Assembly (NCBI RefSeq): GCF_000413855.1
Contig: NZ_ATGG01000004.1
Coordinates: 19,969 to 83,968, forward strand
Length of the DNA: 64,000 nt
Direction: 5' to 3'
DNA from: Acinetobacter gyllenbergii CIP 110306 = MTCC 11365
GTDB taxonomy: Bacteria; Pseudomonadota; Gammaproteobacteria; Pseudomonadales; Moraxellaceae
The position numbers and the translations under genes are program-made. This document shows, in pieces, positions 36,944-47,381 of the stretch (within the stretch, counting starts at the first letter, position 1; each line of letters starts with the position of its first letter). A model generated the notes under the pieces. That model was not told the DNA's origin. It made no database searches and saw only the letters and a program-made list of their open reading frames with translations.

Positions 36944-38104
36944 TTACCACTCGTAGCGTAAGCGAAATAAATGCATGTCAGGGGTATGGTTGCTGTCTTG
37001 GGTATACAGGCGTTCATAATCAAAGCCAAAACCGCGATTGAAACGGATTGCCACGCCAATGCCATGGTCGCGTCGAGAGAAATCGTAGCCGCTCCGATAT
37101 GTTAAATAATTCCCCATCAGATACGGTTGGAGGTATTTCATACCATGATGGTCAAGCTCGACATGATAGCCTGCATAATATTCAAGCCCATACGCTTCAG
37201 TGTCTAACAGGTTTTCAACTGATTGGGTGGAGGCTTGATTGAATGCATCAAAATTAGGCAATAGATTTTTATACCAGCCTGCACCTGTACTGAGCATCCA
37301 TGTCCCATCAAAATAGAATAGGGCTGTCGCAAGCATGTCTTGTGAGAGCTTAGATGTTGCATGATCAGATTGCAGCTGAGCTTTGTTGTGTTTCCATGAA
37401 ATTGCCCAGTTTAAGTTTTTATTTAAGTGAATATCGACAGCGGCTTCTTGCCCCGCTTTACGTTGATAACGGAGCTGATTCAGGCTGATGCGATCCTCAA
37501 ATAAATAAGCTGCATAAAAATCAATATTTTTCGTTTTCTTCTCATATCTTAAAGTATTACTGGCTGCTTGAGTCCCATCGAAATAAGCAAAAGGGCTCCA
37601 TGTTTGAGGTTGTGCCAGTGTACTGTAGTCCCAAAGATCGGTTTTACTCCCGACCACATCGTAATACAGACTATAAATTTTTCCATATTTTAAAGTGCCA
37701 TAGCGATGGCTCGAGATTCCCGCATAGGCTTGCTCTGTGGTCAGACGCTCATCATTGTTTTGATAATGTCCATCCCAATCTAAAATTTTGGCTGGATTAA
37801 TAAAATTCTGATAACCCGTAATCAAATGCAGATCATCATTGATTTTATAGTCGGTATTGAGATAGATCCTGCTGGTTGAGCTATAGCCATTGCGACGATA
37901 TTTCTGGTCTGCATTGGATGGCTGATATTGATCAAAATTTAGGGCTTGTAGTCTGAGACTGCCAGCACTGGTCAGTTTAAAGTTGTCCTGCGCAGTGAAA
38001 ATCTGATCCTGATTGATCAATTCAATTTGTGCAAATGCCGAAGAGCTGATTGCAAAACTCAGGGCAATAAAAACCCGATGGTTTTGAAGTTTGAACTTAA
38101 CCAT
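36944..38104 (-). CDS. Outer-membrane porin of kynurenine operon
   Basis: 386 residues. Signal peptide ending SSAFA/QIELI; beta-barrel of general gram-negative porin type: repeated aromatic-flanked strands, a TLKYGKIYSLYYDVVGS segment like the constriction region of general porins, and terminal RLRYEW (aromatic end). Different family from the Omp33 proteins in this window. Last gene of kynU-permease-hydrolase-porin, 24 nt after the hydrolase; likely entry of kynurenine or a related aromatic amino acid, inferred from context. Confidence 0.75.
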   Translation of the reverse strand: MVKFKLQNHRVFIALSFAISSSAFAQIELINQDQIFTAQDNFKLTSAGSLRLQALNFDQYQPSNADQKYRRNGYSSTSRIYLNTDYKINDDLHLITGYQNFINPAKILDWDGHYQNNDERLTTEQAYAGISSHRYGTLKYGKIYSLYYDVVGSKTDLWDYSTLAQPQTWSPFAYFDGTQAASNTLRYEKKTKNIDFYAAYLFEDRISLNQLRYQRKAGQEAAVDIHLNKNLNWAISWKHNKAQLQSDHATSKLSQDMLATALFYFDGTWMLSTGAGWYKNLLPNFDAFNQASTQSVENLLDTEAYGLEYYAGYHVELDHHGMKYLQPYLMGNYLTYRSGYDFSRRDHGIGVAIRFNRGFGFDYERLYTQDSNHTPDMHLFRLRYEW

Positions 38105-38128
38105 TTTTAAATACGTCCATGTATAAAT

Positions 38129-38884
38129 TTAAGTGTGAGGGGTTAATCTCCGATGAAAATATTCATCTAAGATATTGTAATGATGCGTGTTATCCATTAG
38201 CTGGAAGGAGACAAAGTCTGGGTCGATGGCTTTCCTTCGATGAAAGTACGACTGACTTTGCCCGATCAACTCATCGAGCTCTTGTGCGCCACAGAAAATG
38301 GCATAGGGCTTTTGGACAGTGGCCTCGATCAGGAGGGGACTATATTGTCGAATCTCGTGTTCCGAGAGATTCAAGGCTGTATTTAAATGGGTCTGCTGAA
38401 TGGGCGCGAGATCATAAATACCACTCAATAAAACGGCTTCACTTACAGCAGGATGCTTGAGCATTAGTGCAGATAAATGAGCCCCCGCAGAATGCCCAAC
38501 CAACATAATCTCTTGAGTGCTCCATGCTTGTTGTTGGATAAAATCAAGTGCTTTTTGGATTTGCTGGACGATTTCACCCATGCTGCGTTGCGGGGCCAAG
38601 TCATATTCAAGTAAGACACATTGCATATTGTTGGCAACAACATCCGTGGCGATAAAGGCAAAATCGGATTTATTACACCATTGCCAATAGCCACCATGCA
38701 CAAACACGACAGTTTTGCGCGCCTGTGCTAAAGGAAAGAGATCTAAGCACGATCGAGCTGTCGCCGCATAGGTAATATTCTGAATACAGGAATGTTGCTG
38801 ATAACTCAACAGGCTACGCTGTTGAAACTCCATTAGAATATCCTGCTCATTTGCAACTGTTCGAGAATTATCATAAAGCTTCAT
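38129..38884 (-). CDS. Alpha/beta hydrolase, probable kynurenine formamidase (AFMID type)
   Basis: 251 residues. Motif VFVHGGYWQWC is the HGGxW oxyanion motif of eukaryote-type arylformamidases, and VGHSAGAH holds the nucleophile Ser. The catalytic His is probably in DNTHHYNILDEY. Arylformamidase turns N-formylkynurenine into kynurenine. Bacterial kyn clusters usually carry the unrelated cyclase-type KynB, so this is a non-orthologous replacement if the role is right. It starts 7 nt after the permease. Confidence 0.72.
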   Translation of the reverse strand: MKLYDNSRTVANEQDILMEFQQRSLLSYQQHSCIQNITYAATARSCLDLFPLAQARKTVVFVHGGYWQWCNKSDFAFIATDVVANNMQCVLLEYDLAPQRSMGEIVQQIQKALDFIQQQAWSTQEIMLVGHSAGAHLSALMLKHPAVSEAVLLSGIYDLAPIQQTHLNTALNLSEHEIRQYSPLLIEATVQKPYAIFCGAQELDELIGQSQSYFHRRKAIDPDFVSFQLMDNTHHYNILDEYFHRRLTPHT

Positions 38885-38891
38885 GGCGTAT

Positions 38892-40298
38892 TTACTCAGA
38901 AGCTTCTGTGTTTGTGCTTAAATCGAGCTTTGCCGAGCTGCGTTTTAGCATATAAAAAACGATTAACAGCACAATAAAGGGAATGCCAAACTGTAGGGTG
39001 GATTTAAATTCGGCAGTGAACCAGGTGGTGAGGGTAATGCTCAGAATACTGAATAAGCCAAACAGTGAAATGAACTGACTTGCTGGAATTTTGTATTTTA
39101 ATCCAATACCATTTTTCGCAATATGCCGTCTAAAACAGATATGGGTCACAAAGATGCTGCCCCAAGTAAATAGTGCTCCGAACATGGATAAGGCAATCAT
39201 GATGGGAAAGGCCGATTCAGGATTGATGGTATAGACCACGCTTGCAACAGCAATCCCCATCGCGGATAAAAACAGCGCATTGATGGGCACGCCATTGGGG
39301 CGGATTTTACCGAAGATCTGAGGAGCATCACCTGCCCGTGACAAGCTAAATAGCATTCGGGTTGAAATATACAACATGCTATTCATGGCAGAGAGGGCCG
39401 CGACAATCACGATGAAATTGAGAATACTATCTGCATATGGAATACCGACAATTTTCATCACGGTCACAAAGGGGCTGCTGGCATCTTTACCAATCAGTTC
39501 TGTCCATGGAACCAGTGCTACAATTAAAGACAAAGACAGTAAATAGAATAAAATCAGACGTATTGCGGTACTCTTAAAGGCGTATTTGACCGCTTTTTCT
39601 GGATTCGATGCTTCACCTGCAGCAACGGCAATCATTTCAATACTTAAATAACTGAAAATCGAAATAATCACCCCAATCCAGACGCCACTGAATCCATTGG
39701 GAAAGAAACCGCCATGTCCAGTTAGATTAGTCAGCACATGATGACTTTGCTGATTGTTTTGAGTCAGAATGCCGATTGCCAACAGAATAAACACGATAAT
39801 CGCAAAGATTTTAATGGTGGAGAACCAATATTCCACCAGTCCAAATGCCTTGACACTATAGGCATTCACTGCAAGCAAAGTACCTGAAAAAAACACGATC
39901 CAGATCCATGCGGGCAGATCGGGAAACCACATTTTCATATAGTCTGCGACGGCAGTGATTTCGGTTCCAACCGCCAGCACGATACAGGCCCAATAACTGT
40001 AGCGTACCAAGAAACCCGCCAAGGGGCTGATATAATGTTCAGCATAGGCGCCAAATGAGCCTGAAGTCGGGTGTTGTACGGTCATTTCGGCGAGACATGC
40101 CATCAGCGCAAAGGCAATTAGCCCGCCAATGGCATAACTCAAAATGACCGCAGGGCCAGCAAAGCTCATCGCAAATTTGCTCCCCATAAACAGCCCTGTT
40201 CCAATTGCGCCACCAATCGCAATCATTGCCATTTGTTTGGCGGATAATTTCTTATGTAGCCCTGCTTCACGTGCTTGAATCTTGTCAAAATTATTCAT
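38892..40298 (-). CDS. Amino acid permease (APC superfamily), probable aromatic/kynurenine uptake
   Basis: 468 residues, about 12 membrane helices. The N-terminal signature KKLSAKQMAMIAIGGAIGTGLFMGS and the following GPAVILSYAIGGLIAFALMACLAEM identify the AAT/GABA-permease type amino acid transporters (proton symport). GGAGAGG precedes the ATG. Between kynU and the formamidase gene; substrate inferred from the operon only. Confidence 0.85.
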   Translation of the reverse strand: MNNFDKIQAREAGLHKKLSAKQMAMIAIGGAIGTGLFMGSKFAMSFAGPAVILSYAIGGLIAFALMACLAEMTVQHPTSGSFGAYAEHYISPLAGFLVRYSYWACIVLAVGTEITAVADYMKMWFPDLPAWIWIVFFSGTLLAVNAYSVKAFGLVEYWFSTIKIFAIIVFILLAIGILTQNNQQSHHVLTNLTGHGGFFPNGFSGVWIGVIISIFSYLSIEMIAVAAGEASNPEKAVKYAFKSTAIRLILFYLLSLSLIVALVPWTELIGKDASSPFVTVMKIVGIPYADSILNFIVIVAALSAMNSMLYISTRMLFSLSRAGDAPQIFGKIRPNGVPINALFLSAMGIAVASVVYTINPESAFPIMIALSMFGALFTWGSIFVTHICFRRHIAKNGIGLKYKIPASQFISLFGLFSILSITLTTWFTAEFKSTLQFGIPFIVLLIVFYMLKRSSAKLDLSTNTEASE

Positions 40299-40338
40299 CG
40301 GCCTCTCCTAGCCATAAGCTCAATCTGAACGTGACAAC

Positions 40339-41589
40339 TTAGGTCACTTCACCCCGTACCAGATAGCTTTGATTGTTCCATTCTTGATGCTGCATGATGG
40401 CTTTGAGATGTTGCACCGCATTCCAGATATCTTCAAATCCAAGATACAACGGGGTAATGCCAAAGCGTAAGACCTCAGGTTCACGATAGTCTCCGATCAC
40501 CCCACGAGCGATCAGTGCCTGAATAATTTCATAGCCATGCGGATGTTGATAGCTGACATGGCTGCCGCGATATTGATGCTCTTTTGGTGTGATTAGCTCG
40601 AAACCATATTCGGCACATTCCTGATCAACCAGTGCAATAAATAGATCGGTTAATTTAAGCGATTTTTCACGAATTTTCTGCATGTTGGCTTTCAGGAAAA
40701 TATCCACCCCACATTCGATCAGACTCATGGAAATAATTGGCTGAGTACCACACAGATAACGGCGAATATTGTTGGCTGGTTGATAATGCTGAGCCATGGC
40801 AAAGGGTTTTTGATGTCCCCACCAGCCAGAAAGTGGTTGCCAGAACTGATCTCGATGTTTGGGATTGACCCAGAGCAGCGCAGGCGAGCCAGGACCACCA
40901 TTGAGATATTTATAGGTACAACCAATGGCAAAATCGCTGTTCGTTTGATTGAGATCCATCGGTACAGCGCCAACAGAGTGGCATAAATCCCAGATGATTA
41001 AGGCATTACTGGCATGGATTTGCTGGTTAATTACGGTCATATCATAGAAATAACCAGTGCGATAATTAACATGCGACAACACCACAACGGCCACATCAGT
41101 CGTTAAAATCTTGCTTAAACCTGCAGGACCCTCAATCAATTCGACCTGATAGCCTTGATTGATCAAGTCAATGAAGCCTTCGATAATATAAATATCGGTG
41201 GGGAAAGCGTCTTTTTCCGCGACAATGATTTTACGTTGCGGATGCTTCTCGGCTTGAATTTTGACTGCAGCGGATAGCACTTTAAATAAATTTAAGGTGG
41301 TTGAATCAGAAATTACGGTTTCGCCAGCATTGGCGCCGATCAGTTGTCCGACTTTATCACCTAGACGGGTGGGTAAGCCCCACCAATCTGCTTTATTCCA
41401 ACTGTTAATGAGATCTTCACCCCATTCTTGTTGGATAATATGCTGCGCATAATTTAAAGATTGCTTTGGTCTGGCACCTAAAGAGTTACCGTCTAGATAA
41501 ATCACATTATTAGGCAAGGCAAATTCATTTTTAAATGTGCTGAGCTCGTCTTGTTTATCCCAATAAAGGCATTGTTCTTGTGTCACCAT
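40339..41589 (-). CDS. kynU: Kynureninase
   Basis: 416 residues from ATG 41589; it lines up with the start of pseudomonad kynureninase, and the ATG at 41601 adds only four residues. PLP enzyme cleaving kynurenine to anthranilate and alanine. Visible: VIYLDGNSLGARP (substrate loop), WDLCHSVGAVPMDLN (cofactor Asp), IGCTYKYLNGGPGSPA with the PLP Lys, and the C-terminal EVLRFGITPLYLGFEDIW. First gene of the operon. kynA (tryptophan dioxygenase) is not in the window. Confidence 0.95.
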   Translation of the reverse strand: MVTQEQCLYWDKQDELSTFKNEFALPNNVIYLDGNSLGARPKQSLNYAQHIIQQEWGEDLINSWNKADWWGLPTRLGDKVGQLIGANAGETVISDSTTLNLFKVLSAAVKIQAEKHPQRKIIVAEKDAFPTDIYIIEGFIDLINQGYQVELIEGPAGLSKILTTDVAVVVLSHVNYRTGYFYDMTVINQQIHASNALIIWDLCHSVGAVPMDLNQTNSDFAIGCTYKYLNGGPGSPALLWVNPKHRDQFWQPLSGWWGHQKPFAMAQHYQPANNIRRYLCGTQPIISMSLIECGVDIFLKANMQKIREKSLKLTDLFIALVDQECAEYGFELITPKEHQYRGSHVSYQHPHGYEIIQALIARGVIGDYREPEVLRFGITPLYLGFEDIWNAVQHLKAIMQHQEWNNQSYLVRGEVT

Positions 41590-41653
41590 ATTGAATTGCA
41601 TCCCTATATTTATTGAATTCCACTGTTAAATTTTATCACTGCATTTTTTGTTT

Positions 41654-41680
41654 TTTATCCGATAAAATCGGTAGATAAAG
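41654..41680. promoter_or_regulatory. Putative Lrp/KynR operator
   Basis: Dyad between divergent kynU and the Lrp-type gene: TTTATC-CGAT-AAA-ATCG-GTAGATAAA, with CCGAT (41659-41663) / ATCGG (41667-41671) in the centre. Confidence 0.45.
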
Positions 41681-41736
41681 TTGAAAATTAGGATATGATT
41701 TCAATAATATTTAAATTATTAGAATAATTTCCGAAT

Positions 41737-42189
41737 ATGAATATTGATGCGATTGATCTTAAAATCCTAAATTTCTTGCAGAACGATGCACGCCTGAGTA
41801 ATCAGGAATTGGCCGATCTGGTGAATCTTTCCCCCTCTGCCTGTCATCGACGGGTCAAGCTTTTGGAAAGCAATGGCATTATTGAGAAATACCAAGCTCG
41901 GCTCAATTATGAAAAATTAGGCATTAAAATTGAGGCAATAGTTGAAATAAAATTAATTCAACTCACTGAAAGTGATCATAATTTTTTCTTAAAGCAGATT
42001 GAGGACTTTGAAGAAGTTGTGAACGCCTATGTGATTACAGGTGATTCGAATTATGTGCTGCATGTGGCGACCAAAGACCTGAATGCGTTTTCACAATTCA
42101 TTATTAATAAATTGAATAAGATTAAGGGCATTATGAGTATTAATTCTAAGATCATTTTGGATAAGGTGATTCAGAAAAAACTGCTTTGA
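41737..42189 (+). CDS. Lrp/AsnC-family regulator, probable KynR
   Basis: 150 residues. HTH: IDLKILNFLQNDARLSNQELADLVNLSPSACHRRVKLLESNGII; RAM sensor domain: YEKLGIKIEAIVEIKLIQL...VVNAYVITGDSNYVLHVATKDLNAFSQFI. Divergent from kynU with a shared 147-nt promoter region, the same arrangement as KynR in pseudomonads, where kynurenine is the inducer. Name withheld because orthology was not tested. Confidence 0.88.
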   Translation: MNIDAIDLKILNFLQNDARLSNQELADLVNLSPSACHRRVKLLESNGIIEKYQARLNYEKLGIKIEAIVEIKLIQLTESDHNFFLKQIEDFEEVVNAYVITGDSNYVLHVATKDLNAFSQFIINKLNKIKGIMSINSKIILDKVIQKKLL

Positions 42190-42463
42190 TTGTCTATGCG
42201 CTATTGAAGCTTGGTCTAAATTTATAATACTTTATTTTAATAATATAAAACACTTAGCCTATTTTAATTAAATAAAAATCATTCTCAAATTTGATTTTTT
42301 GAAAATAATCTCAATATGACAACCACGATTGAATTCAAGCTGCCGCGATTAATGTAACCAAAAACCTTGGTTTAAGCGTGGTAGTACGATTTAGAATTCA
42401 GGTAAAATTAAGTTCTATTTAAAAATCAATTGAGATCGTTTTTGAAAAGTGCAAGGTGTGTGA

Positions 42464-44185
42464 ATGGGGCGTAAATTAAAAAGCTCGAAATTACGATCTG
42501 AGCAAATTAGCCGTCGCCTCTTTTTCTGCATGATTGTCATTATCTTTTCGATTTTTTATCTTTCCATTCCTTTAATTATCAATAGTTACCAAGAATATAT
42601 CAAATCTGATCAGACCTTGACAGAAATTACCTGTCTGCGCGCCTTAGTCAAAACATCCAATAAAATTTCCAGAGAACGGGCACCTTCCAATAAAGTGATG
42701 TCGAGCCAGCCTGAGGTGCTGTTAGAAAATCAAAAGGAATTATTCGAATATCGTAAAATTGTCGATGCGCAGATTGATGAGACCATTGAGGTATTAACAC
42801 AACATGGCTTTAGGTTAATTGCTTATGAACTGGAAACAGGTCTAAAAGTAAAATTATCCAAAGCACGCGGTATTGTCGATGCCTATGCCAATACACCGCA
42901 TGCAGAGCGAACCTCGAAGCAATACGATCATGCGATTTTATCGATGTTTAGTGTTTGGGATGAAAGCCGTGAGTTTTTAACTTGGTTATTGGTACGTTCT
43001 AATAGTAAAAATAGCAAGATGTCGAATTACTTTACCTCGATTCTGGTGCTCACGGATATGCGTGATCAGGCAGGACGGGTGGCATCTAATATTATGGCAC
43101 CTGTGACTTTTGATGAGAAAATCTCAGATGAAAACCGCGCACGTTCTTTACAAACCCAGCATCAAGCGATTTATCTTTGGGAACTAATTGACACGATTCA
43201 GCCTGAACAGTCAAAGACGCTTGAATATGTGCGTTTATATCGCCGTGTAAAAACCGAATTTTTAGATAAAGGCTTGCCGATCGTGGCCAAGTTGCTTGAT
43301 GAAAGCAAGAATAATCAGGCCTATTTCCTGTCGGGTACAGAACTGACAGAACGAATGGTGGGGAAATTCACCACGGTGATGGATTTGCAAAACTATATTC
43401 TGGATTACAGTATTCGGGTGGCTGATGAACAGAATAAGTTGGCTAAGCGGCAATTCATATTCACCTTGTGTATTTCAAGTCTGTCTTTGCTGATCGCCAT
43501 TTTTACCATGATCTACGCCAAGCGAAGGGTATTTAGCCCATTAATTCATGCGCGTAATATGATTTTACGCCTTTCGGGAACGTCTGATGAGTTGCCTGCG
43601 GAAAACAAGCGGAAAGGCGAGTTTTTCTCCTTGTTTGAGGCGATTGATAAACTCAAAGTCATGTTGACACAGCGTGATCAAATGGAACTGCAACTTAAAC
43701 AAATTGCGAATACCGATGTGTTAACAGGAGTCGCCAATCGCTTGGCTTTGGATGAATATATTCAAATGTTGGAATCCAAACCAGCGTCTTTGTCACAGAC
43801 CTGCGTGATTGCAATTGATATTGATAATTTTAAGTTTGTGAATGACCAGTATGGACATATTGTCGGGGATCAGGTGATTAGCATGATTGCCGATCAACTG
43901 AAACATAATGTGCGAGCGTCCGATTTAATTGTGCGTTATGGCGGTGATGAGTTCTTGGTGGTGATTGAAAATATCCAGATGGGCGCTGCCAAAGTGGTTG
44001 CAGAAAGTATCCGCGCGGCTATTTTAAAAGAAACGATTGTCGTGCCGAATGTAGCGGCGTCGATTCATGTTTCGGTCAGTATCGGCGTCGCAATTGGGGC
44101 AAATAGCTGGTTAGAGTTGTTAGAAAAAGCGGATCAGTCCTTGCTCAAGGCAAAGGCCAAAGGGAAGAATATTGTAGAGACCTAA
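42464..44185 (+). CDS. Membrane-anchored diguanylate cyclase (GGDEF)
   Basis: 573 residues. Membrane helices at about 21-42 and 331-352 enclose a ~285-residue, largely helical periplasmic sensor without a recognised domain. A short HAMP-like/coiled stretch (360-410) leads to the GGDEF domain. GGDEF at 493-497 is intact (RYGGDEFLVV), and the inhibitory RxxD site (RASD, 484-487) is present, so it should make c-di-GMP with product feedback. No EAL domain. Monocistronic; signal unknown. Confidence 0.92.
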   Translation: MGRKLKSSKLRSEQISRRLFFCMIVIIFSIFYLSIPLIINSYQEYIKSDQTLTEITCLRALVKTSNKISRERAPSNKVMSSQPEVLLENQKELFEYRKIVDAQIDETIEVLTQHGFRLIAYELETGLKVKLSKARGIVDAYANTPHAERTSKQYDHAILSMFSVWDESREFLTWLLVRSNSKNSKMSNYFTSILVLTDMRDQAGRVASNIMAPVTFDEKISDENRARSLQTQHQAIYLWELIDTIQPEQSKTLEYVRLYRRVKTEFLDKGLPIVAKLLDESKNNQAYFLSGTELTERMVGKFTTVMDLQNYILDYSIRVADEQNKLAKRQFIFTLCISSLSLLIAIFTMIYAKRRVFSPLIHARNMILRLSGTSDELPAENKRKGEFFSLFEAIDKLKVMLTQRDQMELQLKQIANTDVLTGVANRLALDEYIQMLESKPASLSQTCVIAIDIDNFKFVNDQYGHIVGDQVISMIADQLKHNVRASDLIVRYGGDEFLVVIENIQMGAAKVVAESIRAAILKETIVVPNVAASIHVSVSIGVAIGANSWLELLEKADQSLLKAKAKGKNIVET

Positions 44186-44242
44186 AGCTTGTACGGAAGG
44201 TGTGATGCTTATTTTTCTTCAAGTATTTTTGAGTATAGAATC

Positions 44243-44274
44243 AAAAATAGGATTAAGTTTGTGTACTTAATCCT
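44243..44274 (-). terminator. Intrinsic terminator after uvrA
   Basis: Perfect 10-bp stem AGGATTAAGT / ACTTAATCCT with 6-nt loop; on the minus strand it is followed by ATTTTTG. Confidence 0.75.
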
Positions 44275-44305
44275 GTTAGAGAACTCTAATCTTGTATAAG
44301 AAGGA

Positions 44306-47137
44306 TCACTTCAACATCGGTTTTAAGAAACGACCAGTATGTGAAATTTCAACTTGTGCTACGTGTTCTGGTGTCCCTTCAGCAATAATCTGACCACCAC
44401 CCGAACCACCTTCAGGGCCAAGATCAATTACCCAATCGGCAGTTTTGATCACATCCAGATTATGCTCAATCACCACGATGGTATTACCCTTATTGCGGAG
44501 CTCGTACAGGATATCGAGTAACTTGGCAATATCATGGAAATGCAGACCTGTGGTCGGTTCATCCAGAATATATAAGGTTCGACCTGTATCGCGTTTTGCC
44601 AACTCACGTGCCAGTTTGACCCGTTGTGCTTCACCACCAGAAAGCGTGGTTGCGGCTTGTCCTAAACGAATATAGCCGAGCCCGACTTGGGTTAAGGTAT
44701 CTAAACGGCGATGAATCACCGGAATTGCACTAAAAAATTCCGCGGCATCTTCAACGGTCATTTCCAGTACATCAGAAATGTTTTTGCCTTTATAACCGAC
44801 TTCTAAAGTTTCACGGTTATAACGCTTGCCATGGCAAGCATCACATGGCACATACATATCAGGCAAGAAGTGCATCGCGACCTTGATCATGCCATCGCCT
44901 TCACAGGCTTCACAACGGCCACCTTTCACGTTAAACGAGAAACGACCTGCGCTATAACCACGCGCTTTGGCTTCAGGCGTTTGTGCAAATAACTCACGAA
45001 TCGGTGTGAATAAACCCGTATAAGTTGCTGGATTTGAACGAGGGGTACGACCAATTGGACTTTGGTCAATATCGACCACTTTATCTAAATGCTGTAAGCC
45101 ATCAATCGAATCAAATTTTTCCGCAGTCAGGGTAGTCGCACCATTCAGTTGCGTCGCAGCTAAAGGCAATAAGGTACGGTTAATCAGCGTTGATTTCCCT
45201 GAACCTGAAACTCCTGTGACACAGGTCATGATGCCCAATGGGATGGTCAAATCCACATTCTGTAAGTTATGCCCGCTAGCGCCAGACAATTTGATCACTT
45301 CATCTGGACGCGGTGAGATGGTACGTTGTTTCGGTACTTCAATTTTGAGCTTGCCTGACAGGTATTGGCCTGTGAGCGAGTCCGCATGATTGGCCAATTC
45401 ATCATAAGTGCCTTCAGCAATCACCGCACCGCCATGAATCCCCGCACCTGGACCGATATCAATAATATGGTCAGCGGCACGAATTGCATCTTCATCATGC
45501 TCAACCACCAACACGGTATTGCCGAGATCACGTAAACGAATCAGGGTTTGCAGTAGACGATCATTATCACGTTGATGTAGACCAATTGACGGTTCATCCA
45601 GTACATACATCACGCCCATTAAACCTGCACCGATCTGTGAGGCTAAACGGATACGTTGCGCTTCACCGCCTGAAAGGGTTTCAGCTGAACGTGCCAAGCT
45701 GAGGTAATTCAGGCCAACACTAACTAAGAAGTGTAAGCGTTCACGAATCTCTTTAAAGATTTTATCGGCGATTTCACCCTTGGCCCCTTCAAGGTTCAGG
45801 TCTTGATAATAGTGTTCAGCATCGCCAATCGACATTTTGGTGATTTGGGCAATGGTCTTGTCTTTGACCCGCACATGGCGAGAGATTTCATTCAGACGTG
45901 AACCGCCGCAAGCATCACAAGCCGCATTCGACAGATATTGCGCCAGATCATCACGCACATAATTCGATTCAGTTTCGCGGTAGCGACGTTCTAAATGCGG
46001 CAAAATCCCTTCAAAGGCTTGCACACGACTGTGTTTACGACCACGTTCATCAATATAACTCAGATCGATTTTCTCTTTGCCTGAGCCCTGTAAGAATTTC
46101 TTTTGCGTGTCTTTATCCAGTGCGTTCCACGGTTGGTCGAGGTCAATATTGAAATGATCAGCCACTTTTTGCAGCATGGTGTAGTAATACGGACGCTGTC
46201 TGTCCCAGCCGCGAATCGCCCCTTGGCTAATGGATACTTCTGGATTCGGAATCAGTTTATCAGCACTAAAATGGCTGCGTGTTCCCAAGCCATCACAAAC
46301 GGGGCAGGCACCGAAGGGGTTGTTGAATGAGAATAGACGTGGTTCAAGCTCTGCTACAGCACGGTCACATTCAGGACAGGAGTGTTTGGCTGAAAACACA
46401 CGTTCAGGATGTTCGCCATTCATCCACGATAAAACTGCAATATCGCCGCCTAGACGCAGTGCCGTTTCAAACGACTCTGCAATACGGTTACCGAGGTCGT
46501 CGCGCACTTTAAAGCGATCGACTACCACTTCAATGGTATGTTTTTTCTTTTTGTCCAGTTCAGGCGGGGTATCAATATCAATGATTTCACCATCGACACG
46601 GGCACGCACAAAGCCTTGGCCTTGCAACTGTTCAAACAGTTGGGTGTATTCGCCTTTACGTTCGCGCACCACAGGCGCAAGCAACATCAAGGCAGTGCCT
46701 TCTTCAAGGCTTTTGACTGCATCGACCATTTCTGAAATGGTTTGTGCCACCATCGGCAAATCATGTTCAGGGCAGTAGGGTGTACCTACGCGCGCATAGA
46801 GCAAACGTAAATAGTCATAAATTTCGGTAATGGTACCCACGGTTGAACGTGGGTTATGGCTGGTCGACTTTTGCTCAATCGCAATTGCAGGGGATAAACC
46901 TTCAATCGAGTCGACTTCTGGTTTTTCCATTTGCGAAAGGAATTGACGCGCATAAGCCGAAAGTGATTCGACATAACGACGTTGACCTTCGGCATACAAG
47001 GTATCAAAGGCCAAGGATGATTTACCTGAGCCAGAAAGTCCCGTAATCACCACAAACTTGTCACGTGGAATATCGAGTGACACATTTTTTAAATTATGGG
47101 TACGTGCGCCTCGAATACGGATATGACTTTGACTCAT
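44306..47137 (-). CDS. uvrA: Excinuclease ABC subunit A
   Basis: 943 residues. DNA-damage recognition ATPase of nucleotide excision repair. Two ABC modules: Walker [27 protein letters not shown] and [15 protein letters not shown]; signatures [14 protein letters not shown] and [14 protein letters not shown]; Walker [10 protein letters not shown] and ILDEPTTGL. Zinc-binding CPECD...[14 protein letters not shown] and CEACEGDG...CDACHGKRY. Length is standard. No SOS box is called; Acinetobacter has no classical LexA. Confidence 0.98.
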   Translation of the reverse strand: MSQSHIRIRGARTHNLKNVSLDIPRDKFVVITGLSGSGKSSLAFDTLYAEGQRRYVESLSAYARQFLSQMEKPEVDSIEGLSPAIAIEQKSTSHNPRSTVGTITEIYDYLRLLYARVGTPYCPEHDLPMVAQTISEMVDAVKSLEEGTALMLLAPVVRERKGEYTQLFEQLQGQGFVRARVDGEIIDIDTPPELDKKKKHTIEVVVDRFKVRDDLGNRIAESFETALRLGGDIAVLSWMNGEHPERVFSAKHSCPECDRAVAELEPRLFSFNNPFGACPVCDGLGTRSHFSADKLIPNPEVSISQGAIRGWDRQRPYYYTMLQKVADHFNIDLDQPWNALDKDTQKKFLQGSGKEKIDLSYIDERGRKHSRVQAFEGILPHLERRYRETESNYVRDDLAQYLSNAACDACGGSRLNEISRHVRVKDKTIAQITKMSIGDAEHYYQDLNLEGAKGEIADKIFKEIRERLHFLVSVGLNYLSLARSAETLSGGEAQRIRLASQIGAGLMGVMYVLDEPSIGLHQRDNDRLLQTLIRLRDLGNTVLVVEHDEDAIRAADHIIDIGPGAGIHGGAVIAEGTYDELANHADSLTGQYLSGKLKIEVPKQRTISPRPDEVIKLSGASGHNLQNVDLTIPLGIMTCVTGVSGSGKSTLINRTLLPLAATQLNGATTLTAEKFDSIDGLQHLDKVVDIDQSPIGRTPRSNPATYTGLFTPIRELFAQTPEAKARGYSAGRFSFNVKGGRCEACEGDGMIKVAMHFLPDMYVPCDACHGKRYNRETLEVGYKGKNISDVLEMTVEDAAEFFSAIPVIHRRLDTLTQVGLGYIRLGQAATTLSGGEAQRVKLARELAKRDTGRTLYILDEPTTGLHFHDIAKLLDILYELRNKGNTIVVIEHNLDVIKTADWVIDLGPEGGSGGGQIIAEGTPEHVAQVEISHTGRFLKPMLK

Positions 47138-47345
47138 AAATACATCTCAATAAGCTGAATATGAAAACAGGTATATGATAGCGATTTAAAATCGTTCAAG
47201 TGGTATAAAAATAATTAAAACGACAAATTGTGACGGTTAATGAACTGGTTCACATTTATCTCACGCGATGCGCCTCGTATTTTTAGCATTCAATGCCGCA
47301 GATTACCATGTAAAAATTGATCACTTATTAAAATAGATATTTAAC

Positions 47346-47360
47346 TAGACGACTGGTCTA
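47346..47360 (+). promoter_or_regulatory. Putative TetR operator (NemR-box-like)
   Basis: TAGACGACTGGTCTA: 5-bp arms TAGAC/GTCTA around 5 nt, 21 nt upstream of the tetR start. It resembles the TAGAC-N-GTCTA sites bound by NemR-type TetR repressors; probably autoregulation. Confidence 0.6.
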
Positions 47361-47381
47361 ATATTGATTTATAGTGTGTGC

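Noticed and set aside
46230..46778. 182-codon frame antisense to uvrA
   Set aside because: Fully inside uvrA; composition follows the codon pattern of the real gene on the other strand; no start signal.
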